A stretch of 64,000 bases of DNA from [Phialemoniopsis] sp. UDSM-2020 (GCA_018873225.1 JAEILZ010000006.1:124001-188000), one strand, 5' to 3'; positions 24,111 to 36,254 are shown, counted from the stretch's first letter. Program-made: numbers and translations. The notes: generated by a model not told the origin, from the letters alone.

Positions 24111-24305
24111 GTTATATATATCTAGGTGGAGGGTTATCCCACTACCCAAAGCCTGTAACACATCTTGACAACCGCAAGACTGTACGCTGCTAATGCTAAG
24201 AAATGCTCGTGACGGTCGAAGTGCCAGCATGAATTCCAATTGCAGTATTTTGATCGGGCAAATTTCATGTAATCGCTGTTGTACTTGTCCAGTGATTGCT
24301 GCAGC

Positions 24306-24999
24306 TCATTTACGTCGCCGTAGTTCTCGAGCTTTGAGGCCGTCGTTGTCCATGATGTCCCGCTCTGCCCCGGCAGCGACGAGCATGCTGCTGATGACTT
24401 CGTGTCCCATCATGTGTGCATAGTGTAACGCCGACCAACCATGAAACCCTCTAAGATTGGGCTCTGCGCCGGCTCCGAGAAGTACCGCAACAACACCCGT
24501 GTGGGCATACCGGGAAGCGAGCATGAGGGGCGTCCATCCAAGCGTGCAGGTCGAATCCACCTCTGCGCCCGCATCAACGAGCTCCTTGGTGCATGCCAGA
24601 CAACCGAGACGTGCAGCACGGTGGAGAGGGGTTTCTCCTCGACGATCGCGGACGGTCGGCGGGGCTCCCAGGAAGAGGAGTTGGTGAATAACGTCGTGGC
24701 GGCACTGTTCAACTGCGCGATGCAGGTAGAGCACTGGCGCAGATGCACACTCTGAAGGACCTGACTGTAGGTCGCGAGCGGCACGGTAAAGCACCTGGCG
24801 TTTACAGATGAGGTGCAGGCTTTTGCAGAGCTGAGCTGTTGCAACCAGGCTCAAAACGTCCAGATGCTATTTCCCCGTTAATCTCTGCATGCAAGTAAAA
24901 GACTCTAGTCAACCATAGTCAATAGCTTACCGACAGGACTGAGATGATGAGCTCCGTCGGCAGTCCCACAACTTCAGCAGGATCTTTCAGATCACCCAT
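24306..24999 (-). CDS. F-box plus ankyrin-repeat protein
   Basis: Exons 24999-24931 and 24866-24306; 209 aa. Joining the two exons gives LPTELIISVLSHLDVLSLVATAQLCKSLHLI, a good F-box, which usually binds Skp1 in an SCF ubiquitin ligase. It is followed by about four ankyrin repeats: LHRAVEQCRHDVIHQLLFLGA, GETPLHRAARLGCLACTKELV, GWTPLMLASRYAHTGVVAVLL, GWSALHYAHMMGHEVISSMLV. The protein is short for this class, with the repeats reaching the C-terminus. The likely role is a substrate receptor for ubiquitination; the target is unknown. It lies tail-to-tail with the TauD gene. Confidence 0.82.
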
Positions 25000-26744
25000 G
25001 TTGGAGAGGCAAAGAGCCCACGTAATGTGCTGTTGAGGTCCGAACAGATACAATTTTCACTCGCTCCAGCAAAGTTACGTCCGAATCACAGAGACGACAT
25101 GTAGCTATTATGTTTTTTAAATGTTCCTATTCAAGTTTGTTCTTCCTAGACCCGATCACAGTTGACCAGGTCGGTCACCGAGAGTGTACGTCGAGTAGGA
25201 TTGCCCATGTATGCACTCCTCGTCGAGACACATATAGAAATCAGGGCAAGGATCAATTCGACGCTTCCTTCCCGTGTTCTTAGCGAGAGTATAGATCTAT
25301 TAGATCTTGAGTCGAAATTCTTGTGACCATGGATAGGTACAATTTGTATGGGAGTCTGTGGGGATTTCTTTATTGAGATGGATTTTGCGAAGCTATACGG
25401 TAGACTAGTGGAGACGAGCCGAAGGAGTACATGTTGGCATCCCCAGAGCCACTCACACGACCTGCATGCTGCGTGACTTGTGCCTTGCCCAGGCACGAAG
25501 GCAGCTTAGGATTTCCCAGGCTGCCGGGACAGACTCAAATTCCTGTTTGAACAGGTTGAGTCACTGTGCATTATCGGTAAGCGTGTCGTTGTGTGGATCG
25601 TCATCTTCAATTCAAAGCGTCGCATCCGGACTTCTCGACAAATACGTCATCAGCGAAGTTGATTTCCCCTGGTCTTTGTGTATATTACTGCGCTGGAAGG
25701 TGCGTCCTAGGGGCGGGAAATGTCAGGGGCGTGGATGTAAGACATGCCGTCTGGGGAACGTGAAAAGGAAATGAAGTATTGCACGCGTGGTCGATATCGC
25801 GAACCTTAAGAACCATAGACTTTGGGACTTGACGAAGGCTCACGTGGTGCACAGGATTGACACCGGGACAAGCTTTCGGCAAGCAGAGAGGGGGCTCTTG
25901 GATGATTGCTGGTGCGATACCCGTTCAAGGCATTCGAGATGCATTTGAAGGAGGGATTGCTCCGCGCACAGCTAGCTGGAGTAATTGAACATTGCAGGCC
26001 GGCTTGCTTGGAAATTGCAGCGTCAAGCGCGGTCGGTCCGGCTCCGACGCGGCAAACGTCCATTACCTTGCCGACTTTTGCCTGCTGAAACGCCGTGGTC
26101 CAGACATTTCACAGCGACGCAACAGCGTTACTTTTGCGTGCAAGAAAACTGACTCGGGCCTTTGTTTACACACACGGCTACAGGCCACATGAGGTGCGGG
26201 CGGCAGATTAGCTCGCTAGGCATATACCAGTGCAAGTCGCGCCAGCGTTTTTAGCTCAGCCCAACACGCGTCTAAGCCAGCCCCAGACGCCCTAAGGCGT
26301 GGTCGGGGTGGTAGGGCTAGAATTGCGATAGGGCCCGGCCGGCACGGCTGGAATGGTGGCACCTGTCTCTGGGCTATACCAACGTCAACTCGTCGCCTCA
26401 GACCTCGCCTAAGATCCAGGGCACACATTCCATGAGCAATACTAAGAGATAGTGTGTCTAGCAAAAGGCCTCTTTAGTCTTATGATGATCCAGACTGACA
26501 ATGAGAGTTAGTCAATGTCGACGCACGCGCCGGAGTGAGCCGAGAGCTCCAAGGGCCCTCGCGTGGGATTCTTGATCGATTTGGCGCTTCAAATAGGACG
26601 ATGCCCCCGAAATCGCCATGTCCTCCGACCCAGACTGGTAAAGAGAACCTTGTCAGTGTGCTGAAAAGGTTAACTTAGTCGTTCGTTGATACACGCTCGT
26701 TTCTGGCCTTGTTTGGCCGTTCACTCTTTATTGTAACCATCACT
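25000..26744. other. Intergenic region between F-box/ankyrin and WSC genes
   Basis: About 1.75 kb without a supportable gene; open frames are short and lack domains. One TTTTGCGA motif at 25383-25390. The sequence is of mixed composition without the AT bias expected of a RIP-degraded transposon. A GC-rich patch near 26220-26400 may be a foreign or degenerate fragment. Confidence 0.45.
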
Positions 26745-29414
26745 ATGATGTACTCCACTCGTTTCGCGCTCCTGGCCGCTGGCCTGCTCAAGCTGGCTTC
26801 GGCTGGCCCTGGGCCATCCATCGACCTGGAGCTCATGATCATTAGCGACTTTGATACCGACACAACTGCAGGTCGCTACGCGGCCGAATACGAAGTCGCG
26901 AGAGATCTCGGGTATCGCAGTAAGACACATACATACCCAGACAACATGATCGTCCAGCAGAGTCACTGACGCAACCGAATAGTCACACCAAAGACCAGGT
27001 CCCAATTCCAGGCCTTGACTGCCGACCAGCTGCGCTACTACAACGCCATCGTCATCTCGGACACCATGAGTTGTGATGAGACAGACCTCTCGTTCCTTGA
27101 CACGGCAAATGCCCTCAAACTGGCCCAAGCCGCCCGGGGCAACCTCTTTCTCATGGGTACGAGTCTGAGCTCCGAGTACAACTACCTTCTCGACTGTGAG
27201 CCCAATGACGACCGCACCTCCGTGACAAACTTGGCCCGCGACGCCCTGAACTGGGTAGCGACGGGAACTTCAACCGGCCTGTATCTCTCGCTGTCGTGCT
27301 ATCGTGAGAACTCGGGCGCGCCCTCGACCGCCTTCCCGGCGCTCTCGGGGTTCGGTACATTCAACGTCAGATCGGGGTACCTCACTCAAAATAGCGGTTG
27401 TCTGAACGATGTTGTGCTCCCGAATGCCGATGGGGCCCTGAGCTCCGATGTCACCCCTACCACGCTGGACTCCTACAACTGCCCCATCGCCGAAGTCTTC
27501 ACGCAGTGGCCCAACGGCTTTGATGTGACGGGAAACTCGGCGTCTGCCCAGAGCGACGCCGGAGTCAACGAGCACCTGCCCTTCATGCTCTCCCGCGTGT
27601 CCGTCTTCAAGAACTGCGGAAACGGCGAGATCGACGTCAACTGGAAGGAGGAGTGCGATGATGGCACCGCCAACATTGGCGGTTCCACCGCGAATAAGTT
27701 CTCCACCTGCACTGCCCAGTGCAAGTGCTCCACGAGCCTGGGAACCGACGGCAAGTGTGTGCCCGTCACAAACGTCTGCGGCAACAGCATCGTCGAGTCT
27801 GCCAACTCTGAGCAATGCGACGATGGCCCCGATGGCAGCAGCACGTGTGGAACGGACTGCAAGTGCATCTATGGCCTCGGCTCCGACGGTTGCAAGGACG
27901 AGCCCATCTGCGGTGACGAGAAGGTTGAGGGAGACGAGCAGTGCGAGCCGACGGGTACCCCTGCTCCTCCTCGCCGCCGTGGCCTGTTTGCTCGTCGCCC
28001 GGATCCCGTTGGCGACTCTACTTGCAGCGCGGAGTGCCAGTGCTTGTATGGCCTTAACTCGACTGTCACGTCTTCCACTACGTTCTCTTCGGCTTGTAAT
28101 CCCGTCCCGATCTGCGGCAACTCCTGGACTGAGTCCGGAGAGGAGTGCGATGGCGGTGCTAACGGCAACGATGTCTGTGATAAGGATTGCAAGTGCATAT
28201 ATGGTGTCGCCGATGACAAGTCCGGATGCGTGCCGGCCCCCGTCGACACCAGCAGCACCACGTCTCCTACTAGCACTACTACCCCGGCCACGTCGACTCC
28301 CGCCACTTCCAGCCCTGCTGCCACGACCACACCTGCGACTTCCTCGCCTGTGACGACGCAGCCGTCCTCGTCTCCGGCATCTTCCGCGCCTACTTCCTCC
28401 CCGGCCACTCCCTCCAACACCGCAACCCCGTTCCCCCAGAGGGTCAACAGGGACTACGTGTTCCAGGGCTGCACTGGCTCGGAGCAGAACTACCCCTCCT
28501 TCACGCTGCAGCTCACCAGCGACGAGATGGATCTCGAGATGTGCACTTCTGCTTGCAACGGTCGTCTCTATGCTGGTGTCCACGTCAAGTAAGCTTTTCT
28601 TTTCTACGATTTACCGTGACATATAACTAACCCCATTCCCAGCGACTGCTACTGCTCCGACCGTTTCGACAACGTAGTCACCGTGGCCCGCGACCTTTGC
28701 TCCACCCCCTGCCCAGGTAACCCGGCCGAGAACTGCGGCGGCTTCAAGGCCAACTCCACCGCCGCCTCGGGTAGCTCGCGCCTCCGCCGCCAGGCCATCG
28801 GCTCCGTGCCCTCCAACGCCCTGCTCGCCATCTACCAGTTCGCGCCCGTCAACCCGTCCTCCACCGTCCCGGCCCCGCAGCCCCTCGTGCCCACGACCGT
28901 GACCCAGAGCACCACCAACCTCGCCACCGCCGTCGTGACCGCTCAGACCACGCAGACCGTGACCCCCTGCGCGAGCGGTTTCTGCAACGCCGCGGGCTAC
29001 TTCTTCGAGCTGTGCCACGGCCTGCCGCTCGCCGGCGAGGCCGTCTTCATCCTCGCGCCCTGCAGCTGCGCCGGCGGCTGGCAGTACGTGCCTGCGGGCT
29101 GCGACGGCGCCTCGTGCGGATCGCTGGCTGTGTACCGCGCCGTCGAGTGCGCCGCGGGTGTGGCGCCGCCTAACGGGGCTACCGTGTACCAGCCCCAGGG
29201 CTGCACCACTTCTGGCTGCAGCTTTGTGCAGAGCAGCGGTGCAGGTAACGGCGGCAGCAGCAGCGGCAGCGGCGGCAGTGGCAGCGGCAGCGGCAACTCG
29301 ACCGGTACCCCCGCCCAGAGCTCACCTGTCGTTGTTGTTGCTGGCGCTAGTAAGATGGCTGGGTACCTCAGCTCTCTGATGGTTGCCGTCGGTGCTTTCG
29401 TTCTCCTTGTCTAA
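26745..29414 (+). CDS. WSC-domain, cysteine-rich-repeat, GPI-anchored cell-surface protein
   Basis: Exons 26745-26919, 26983-28588, 28643-29414; 850 aa. Order: signal peptide (about 1-21, hydrophobic, ending ASAG); an N-terminal region of about 260 residues of unknown fold; four CGN/CGD-x(n)-E-x-C-D/E-x-G ... C-x-C repeats (starting CGNGEID, CGNSIVE, CGDEKVE, CGNSWTE) that resemble DUF4215/Myxococcus-type cysteine-rich repeats; a Thr/Ser/Pro stalk likely O-glycosylated; a WSC-like module interrupted by the last intron (VFQGCTGSE ... CYCSDRFDN ... CPGNPAENCGG); a second low-complexity and Cys-containing part; a Gly/Ser spacer; and a hydrophobic C-terminus for a GPI anchor. Likely cell-wall sensor or adhesin; partner unknown. 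Confidence 0.85.
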
Positions 29415-29575
29415 GGTGTCTAGGGCTGGAGTTGTGGTGTGATGGGTAGGCGTTGAGGGAATGATGGTATGGTCATCAGGGTTTCATTTCTTGTAGCTCA
29501 AAGATCATCTCAGATAATTAGTGGTTTATACTGGGCCTAATGATGTTGCTACTTTTGACTTGTGTGTTCTATCTC

Positions 29576-31361
29576 TCAGGAAGTCAAAGCGATCGAAACC
29601 CTTGCGTCGTTCATAGGTTGTGAAATAGCAATCTGCTCGATACGATCAGTCTCATATGCCGTGCCAAATATCTTATCCATATCCTCCAAACTCCTTCCTT
29701 TAGTCTCGGGCAAGAAAGGCTGGATGACAATAGCTGACACGACAGTGCAAGCAGCGAAGAAGAAGAAGAAGAAATTCCCGCTCTTGTTGACGTGCAGCAT
29801 GTAAGGTGTGGCTCTTGAGATGGTAGACTGGCCGAGCCACATGTTGCAGGTGCTCAGACACATGCAGATCTCTTTGATCCGGCTCGGGAAGATCTCAGAA
29901 CAGTATATCCAGATGACACCGCTCCATGCAGTTGTAAACGATATCTTTACATGATAATGGTCAGCGTTCATCCTTTTTGTGAAACGGAACTTACTCACAC
30001 CATATAGATATACGCAGACCATGGCAACCCATCCTCCTGCCGTCCCGGTTGCAGTCAACCCATCTGCGGCAGTATTGTAGGCACCGATATACGTCAATGT
30101 GATGATGATGCCTGCACTAGAAAGTAGTAATAGCTTGCACCGTCCGAGTGTGTCAACCAAGAAGGTCAAAGTAAAGGCGCAAGCTAATGCCCTTGCTAGA
30201 CCGTAGAAGGAAGTCAGAAGCAAATGGGTTCTTGTCCCCGTAAACCCGATGGACTCGAAGATGGCTGGTGCATAGAAGTTGATGCCAATCATGCCGGTGA
30301 GGTTGCATCCCCACATGAGCAGACATCCTGTCGCAAGCCGGTTACGGTTTCCGGGCAACCCCAATTCCCTTAGGAGCTGCCAGAACGGCGGGGCACCTCC
30401 AGCTTCCCCGTCAGCATGATGGACAACATGAACCCGGAGCGGTCTGTTTTGTTGTGACCATCTGAGCTTTACCATCTCGTCTATCTCGAAGGAGATGTAC
30501 TCGTGGTTTGGCTCGACACCTCGAATAGTGGATAGAATAAGTCGAGCTTCTTCAACTCTGTTCTTCTCTGCTACCAGCCATCGAGGCGATTCTGGAAGGA
30601 TGAACATGACCGCTACTAGAAGACATGCTGCCGGCACCATTTGCATCCCCATGGGAATCACCCACTGCCTAGATTGCGAGTCTGGTACCCCAACGATGGC
30701 AAGATAGCTGGCTAGAGCACCAATGAAAGATGATATCTGATTGTTCACCTCGAACAGTCCGACAAGTGACCCGCGGATGGCCGGAGGCGCGACCTCGGCG
30801 ATGTACATGGGCATGACCGTTGTGGCGAAGCCGAGCCCCAGGCCGCAAAGAATGTGACCAACGTAGATGAGGTTGATGTTTCCACCTGAGAAGGTCTAGC
30901 GTTGAAGGAGGAACATGTCAGAAGATCAGCAACCAGTCAATTTCAAATGGCAAAGATCACTTACCTGCATTGCAGCTCCAGCGAAGAAAGCGATGCTTGA
31001 CGCACCTAAAGCAATTCTTCTACCAAAGGTCTTCACCACAGGTAGCACCAGAAGACTGCCTACTAAGGCCCCGATTTGCAGCAAAGTGACGATATTCGCA
31101 GCGATGCTGGCGTACTGGGATGTCTCAGGGTCTGGAAGGCCAAAGTCACTCCGAAAAGCCGGGAGGACCAGGAGTCCTCCGAGCACACCATTGCTGTATC
31201 CAAACATCCACGAACCTGGGCTCTGTAAGTCCCTGACTTTATGAAGAGTCCTGGGTATTGAGCGGCTTACCCAGAGTTGCACCAAGGCATATCATGTAGA
31301 CCCTCCAGTTGTAGACCTCAGGTGGAGTTGGCCGGTCTTCTTTTCCTCTGCCGAATCCCAT
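29576..31361 (-). CDS. MFS sugar transporter family protein
   Basis: Exons 31361-31271, 31215-30965, 30895-29999, 29944-29576; 535 aa. Twelve-TM sugar-porter layout with GSWMFGYSNGVLGG in TM1, the loop KTFGRRIALG, PMYIAEVAPPAIRGSLVGLFE, PESPRWLV, and PETKGRSLEDMD after TM12, all hallmark sugar-porter signatures. Similar to quinate/hexose permeases; substrate unknown. A (GAA)6 run at 29756-29773 encodes six phenylalanines in TM11-12, a potential length-variable site. It is transcribed away from the URC genes, but its promoter contains TTGATAAGAC at 31610-31619, the same core as the URC promoters, so it may share nitrogen control. Confidence 0.88.
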
Positions 31362-31970
31362 TTTACTCTTGTAAGGATCAATATTTATGAATTACTCAGA
31401 CAATTAAAGCCTGGGAGAAACTACAGTCTATTCTAAGACAATCGTAGAGTTGAGAGTGTTAATTGTGGACTACTAAGCCGGGTTTCACTGATATTGCGGT
31501 TGACTAGATGGATTTGGGTGTGCACAGCCCACAGCCCCTAACCTTCTTCAGCCACCTGCACAGCGGATCGACCCAGATTCAGTCTCCTCTCAACACGTTG
31601 AGATAGCAATTGATAAGACCTAGCGGTACATCTCCTTGATTGCGAACGCTATATCGAGATAGTGATAGCTGATCTGCTTTATCCTAAGATCTCGGTCGAC
31701 AAGATCACCGCGCTGACAAACATGCGTTGACACTGTATGCTGCTTCAGATCTATGAAGCAGTCGAGCTTTCACGGACGAATGAGAGGATGTGAAGGTTAG
31801 AACATTACAGCTCCGGACGAAGATGGCCTGCATCCAACTATGCAAGTGTGAAGTTTGTTTAGATGACTATTGGCTGCTGAGAATCTGAATTCGTAGATGC
31901 TTCGAAAGTTGGTATTCTGATTGTTCAACAGTGAACACGTTCTAATCATATAGCAACGACCTCTAATCTA
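31362..31970. promoter_or_regulatory. Promoter of the MFS transporter, GATA site present
   Basis: About 610 bp between the MFS start and the Urc1 stop. Contains TTGATAAGAC at 31610-31619 and a TTTATC site near 31679. No gene seen. Confidence 0.5.
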
Positions 31971-33527
31971 TCAATGCTCGAGATCTTCCCAGCCTTGCCA
32001 ACCGCGACCTTTGACTTCTTTCAAATCTTCCTCTGTAATCTTCTTCGACGTTGTGAAATATCCAGCGTTAATCTTGGCATCAATTTCTACATGGGAGTCC
32101 TCAGGGATGAGTTCTAAGGCGCAGAGCGTTAGTCGATTGAAAGAACTTTTAGGAGCATAAGTCGAGGGGATCTAACCGTCAGGAATAGGTATCCGCTCTA
32201 GGATCGGTATGCCTTGTGCAACAATTGCGTCGTGCTTCATGTTGGACATTGAAAGCATGCGATCGATCTTGGTAATCCCAAGCCAGTGTAGGATATCCGG
32301 CATCAGCTCCTGGAAGCGCATCTGCAATGATTGCACAAGTCAGTGGGATGGACAACGTAGACGGAGGGAAATCGACGCATCTTACATCTCTGACACCAGC
32401 AACTCCTTCCGTGCGAGCAAAGTACTTGTCCGCCGTATCTCCGCCTCGCTTGCGGGCATTATAGACAAGGTACTTGACCACTTCGCCAAGCGCACGGCCT
32501 TCCTTGCGGAAATATATGACCACGCCTGACCCGCCGGCTTGTGCTTCTTTGATGGCTTCCGCAATACCAAACGCCAAGTATGGCCGGCACGTGCAGATAT
32601 CAGACTGGAACACATCGGAACCGTTGCACTCGTCGTGAATGCGTAACGCCAACTTGACAGAGGGATCAGACACTCTCTCCGGCGGGCCAAAGATGTAGAC
32701 CGTGAGCCCGCCGATCGGTGGCAGAAAGACCTTTATGTCGGGCCTTGTGACGAGCTCCGGGTAGCTACCGCCCATGTGTTCGAAGAGCGCACGTCGCAAC
32801 GTCCCCTCGTCCAGCCCGAAACGAGCAGCGACACCGGGGAGATACCAGACCGGCTCTACAGCCACCTTGGTGACACGGACATCGCCGGCCTCGCTGATCA
32901 CGATGTTACCGTCTACTGGTATTTGGCCTTCTCGGATCCACTCCGAGATCTCCGATACCCGCATGTTCGCCCGCGTAACGGCTATCGTGGGCCGCACGTC
33001 CAGGCCATCGTCGAGGTGGCGTTGGAAGTGTCGCACGATATCGTGGCCGAAGGGGTCCATCGCTACGATTCTTGAGGTATCGGACCATGCTGGCTGCTGT
33101 GGGAAGTCGAAGGTCGGCTCTGTGTTCTCGAAACTCGGTCTGAACCCGGCAGGTAAGCCTCCCGCCGCGATGGTCAGAGCTGTGTAGACGCAATAGCTGC
33201 CGCCGTGCGCGCCAATGGCATTGCGCCGTGAAAGTGTTTTGCCATTGCGGGACACAAGCACCGGGCCTCGCTTCTCCGGGTCTTCTTCGCCCCATTTCAA
33301 TGGTACGGGGTCGACAACACTTTGTCCAGGGTACGTGGTGAGCTAAGTTGCGATGCCTTTATGTCAGTCCTGATCATTCCCGTGGTTCTTGGAGAACATG
33401 TTTGATTGCATACCACTACTCGACTTGAGTACCCTTTGTTGGCTTCAGCTGGGGGGGCTTTGGCCCCATTGACGCCATTGACTGCAACAGCAGCAGTACC
33501 GTTCGGGGCTTGGATCTCTACAGCCAT
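31971..33527 (-). CDS. URC1: Urc1, GTP cyclohydrolase II-like protein of uracil catabolism
   Basis: Exons 33527-33414, 33342-32386, 32321-32177, 32113-31971; 452 aa. In the URC pathway first described in Lachancea kluyveri, Urc1 is a GTP-cyclohydrolase-II-like enzyme required for uracil ring breakdown. Evidence: the GCH-II core RIHDECNGSDVFQSDICTC with candidate zinc cysteines 277, 288 and 290; IYFRKEGRALGEVVKYLVYNARKRGGDTADKYFARTE matching the GCH-II substrate loop; and a long Urc1-specific N-terminal half (RRNAIGAHGGSY ... DPFGH). The C-terminal exons restore MRFQELMPDILHWLG and IDRMLSMSNMKHDAI, strong Urc1 signatures. The start at 33527 is chosen over upstream in-frame ATGs. The promoter carries GTCTTATCTC at 33955. 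Confidence 0.93.
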
Positions 33528-34288
33528 CGTGATGGGTTGATGTCTCTTTGCTGGTGGAGGAGCGACAGGATCGACGAGCTCAATGGAGTACGTCGTGTTC
33601 ATTGTCTTCTCGACCAACAGCAACGCTCATCGACTTTGCTGAGGTCGTATATAGAAGTATGTTAGAGCAGGCTGGAAGAGTTCCGTTCCAAAATCTTCGC
33701 CAATTAGCTCCAGGGAGGCTTGATCGTGGCTCTAAAATTCGTGCTGCTCCGCGATCTCCGTGTAATGCCTGGCGCTGGTGCTGAAACTGGCCATGATAGA
33801 TTGTCGATAAAGGACTACCAAATCGGTAGCTGCTGATACGTAGGGGTTGATGTGGATTAATTCACACCCTGTAAGATAAGGGCATCTGGAGAAGCTTGAG
33901 CTTATCAGACTGCCTACTCTGCAAGATAAGAGCTAAATCCACCATGTTGCCGCTGTCTTATCTCCCAATTGCAGTGGATTGTGGTGGAGACGATCCATCG
34001 AAACACCCCTGGTGTGAAACTGTGAGACCACCACCCCGGACGTAGATCCAGCCCCTCCTTTGTCGAAGACAGACAACTATTGTAGCGAATCTGCAATGTG
34101 TAAAGGTGTAACACAATTCATAGAAATCAGATAGTTCCATTGAGATTGTGGTCGAAACTCTCAAGTCATGTTGATTCAACCAATTTTTCAGATTCGATTG
34201 GCAATCAAAAGAAGGGTTTATGCTAGGTTCAAGGGGACTTCATAGGATGGTAGCAGAACTAAATTTTTCTTTACAATAATAGACTATT
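33528..34288. promoter_or_regulatory. Urc1 promoter with GATA-factor sites
   Basis: About 760 bp between Urc1 and the 3' end of Urc4. I count about five GATAA/TTATC sites, including AGATAAG near 33872 and 33923, CTTATCAG at 33901, and the full GTCTTATCTC at 33955-33964. No gene seen. Confidence 0.55.
33955..33964 (-). promoter_or_regulatory. GAGATAAGAC motif (URC1 promoter)
   Basis: Plus strand reads GTCTTATCTC, i.e. GAGATAAGAC on the minus strand that encodes Urc1. Contains the AreA/NIT2-type GATA core. The same 10-mer is found at 35899, 39418 and 44486. Confidence 0.55.
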
Positions 34289-35709
34289 TCAAAATAGAGA
34301 GCCATCTCCGTCAATAAGAATAGGACTCGATTTGGTCGCTGGACGGTACTTTGCAGCCAATTCTCTTCCACCCTTCCAGGTTCCCGCTTCCAACATTTGA
34401 GCCATCGTAAGCTTCACACCTTGCTCGAGAAATCTTGCCGATACAATCTTGAACAGTTCGTCCAACAGTGCAACTGTCATACCTCGCCATTCCACGACGC
34501 AGTCAGATGTTGCACTGAACATGGGCAGTTCTTGTTGAGAAGCTGAGCGACCGGCTTCAAGAGCTTGTGGCTTCAGCTGAAGAGCTCCAAGGTCGACAAA
34601 GAGACCACCATTGCGATACTCGGGAAGCCCCGTGCCCAGCTCTTGATTGTGAACAGTGATACCCAGTATGCGACTAAAGGGCACCGTCAAAGAGTAACCG
34701 AGCCACTGTGTGAGTTTATGAAACGGCTGAATGCTCATTGATAGGTCGTCTTGGCATCCAGCCTCAATGACTGTCTGTGACAAAGCCTTCAGAGGCCAAG
34801 CATCTCCAATTGGGCAGCCTGCAATGGATGGTCTGTCCTTCGGCCACGACGGGATAAGTATCTTCTGGAGAACCGACCACATCGTACGATAGTCGATTTG
34901 ACCGTCTGACTTTGAGAGCAGAAGGTAGTCTAACTGAAAGTCAATATTGGTGTTAATAAAGCACGATTATAAACAACTTACCAACCATGTTGCCAGGTCG
35001 CCCTCGCTCACCAACAATGTCTGTTAAGGCTTGTAGGGACTGGCCAACACTGTTTAGCAGCCGAACTCGTGTGTTGACCCCAATCAGGGGATGCTCTTGG
35101 GTGACCTGGAAGAACTTGTTGAACTCGTCTTCGCTCAATTTTATCAGTCCTTGGGCTACAGAGCGTTAGCTTAAAGTGCCGTGCTTCAAGATGGCCATCA
35201 AACTCGCCGTCAACGATCGGTGCCCTGTCACTACTGGCGGAGAATGCGCCCGACGTGAACATGTAGAGTGACGCGACAGCAATTCCTTCGCTCCGGTTGT
35301 AAGATTGACCCGTGCATTGCTCCTCAAACTTCCATACGTCACCGGCGCCTGCATCCAGTAACACCGAGACGAAGAAGAGATCGACCAGTCGCCTTGTAAG
35401 CTCGATATCGTCACAGCCTTCTGACCTCCACTGCGTGAGGAGCGGTGAGATGCGATCGATACCTCCCACGTTGAAGTGTTGCCAACGCCCGTGCGGAGGA
35501 ATCTCAGAATACCGGTCGGGTCCAAAGTCGCGCTTGATGATGTCGCAAACAAAGTCGGCCACAGCCGGCATGCGGTTCGCTTTGTATCGGAAATGGTTAA
35601 GTTTGCCGTCCAACGCGGCCTGATAGACCAGCCGTGACCGCTCCCACACCGCCTCCAGCGTCAGGAGGTGTTCCACCTCGAGGTTCAGCGCATGAGGCAT
35701 GTTGGACAT
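34289..35709 (-). CDS. URC4: Urc4 (DUF1688), uracil catabolism
   Basis: Exons 35709-35208, 35155-34982, 34929-34289; 438 aa. Urc4 is essential for uracil catabolism in yeasts and has no defined reaction, but is thought to act after Urc1 on the opened pyrimidine ring. Recognised by GRWQHFNVGGIDRI, LVDLFFVSVLLDAGAGDVW, GIAVASLYMFTSGAFS, RPGNMVDYLLL and HKLTQWLGYSL, and by its place next to Urc1 and UPRT. The first intron appears to use a GC donor (G|gcgagt, 35207-35156): this gives VDAQGLIKLSEDEF, close to the family pattern, whereas the GT donor 4 bp further shifts frame or deletes conserved residues. The start is the MSNMPHAL methionine. Divergent from UPRT-1. Confidence 0.92.
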
Positions 35710-36254
35710 ACTGGGGCAAGAGACCAGAGTATGCCACGATAATCTCGTTACGGATTGTTCAAGACGCAAAACAAGTTATCAAATCTCGAGCGTCTGTTTG
35801 CCAAGCCTAGGGTTGCTGCGTGATCGGGATACCCCGCAATTTCATCTCTAGATGTGGAGATTTACTAGTCAAGGTGTGTCCAGAGTGAACTGCCCCTAGT
35901 CTTATCTCCCCATATCTGACCTTTCAAGCCTGCGTCCTGGCCAATCTCGACCGTCTATCAGGGACGCTGGACCCGATAACACCACGGAAACGTGACTTGA
36001 TTGCTCAAGATTATCCCGACTTCACGGGTTTCTCCACTCTGGACCCCTCAGGGCCGTATCATTGCATTATCGATAACGATTATGGAGGACATTTTACTGA
36101 TACTCCAGTGCAACTTACATCGAACAGCCACCCAATATCACAACAACATGTGGGAGAGGAATCACTCCTGGATACTGCGTAGAAGGTCACTTGATGCACA
36201 TCCCGCGGATCACGAACAGCATTATTGAGTAGTTAAACTATCAAGGGTGCAATC
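35710..36254. promoter_or_regulatory. Divergent promoter Urc4 / UPRT-1
   Basis: 545 bp shared by two oppositely transcribed URC genes. About five GATAA/TTATC cores: GTCTTATCTC at 35899-35908, and others near 35775, 36009 and 36066-36075 (TTATCGATAA). Compact and bidirectional, typical of clustered co-regulated fungal genes. Confidence 0.6.
35899..35908 (-). promoter_or_regulatory. GAGATAAGAC motif (URC4/UPRT-1 promoter)
   Basis: Second perfect copy of the cluster's 10-mer (plus strand GTCTTATCTC). Confidence 0.55.

Noticed and set aside
25000..26744. Possible RIP-degraded transposon in the 1.7-kb gap
   Set aside because: Base composition is not AT-biased and no transposase, reverse transcri­ptase or terminal repeat was recognised.
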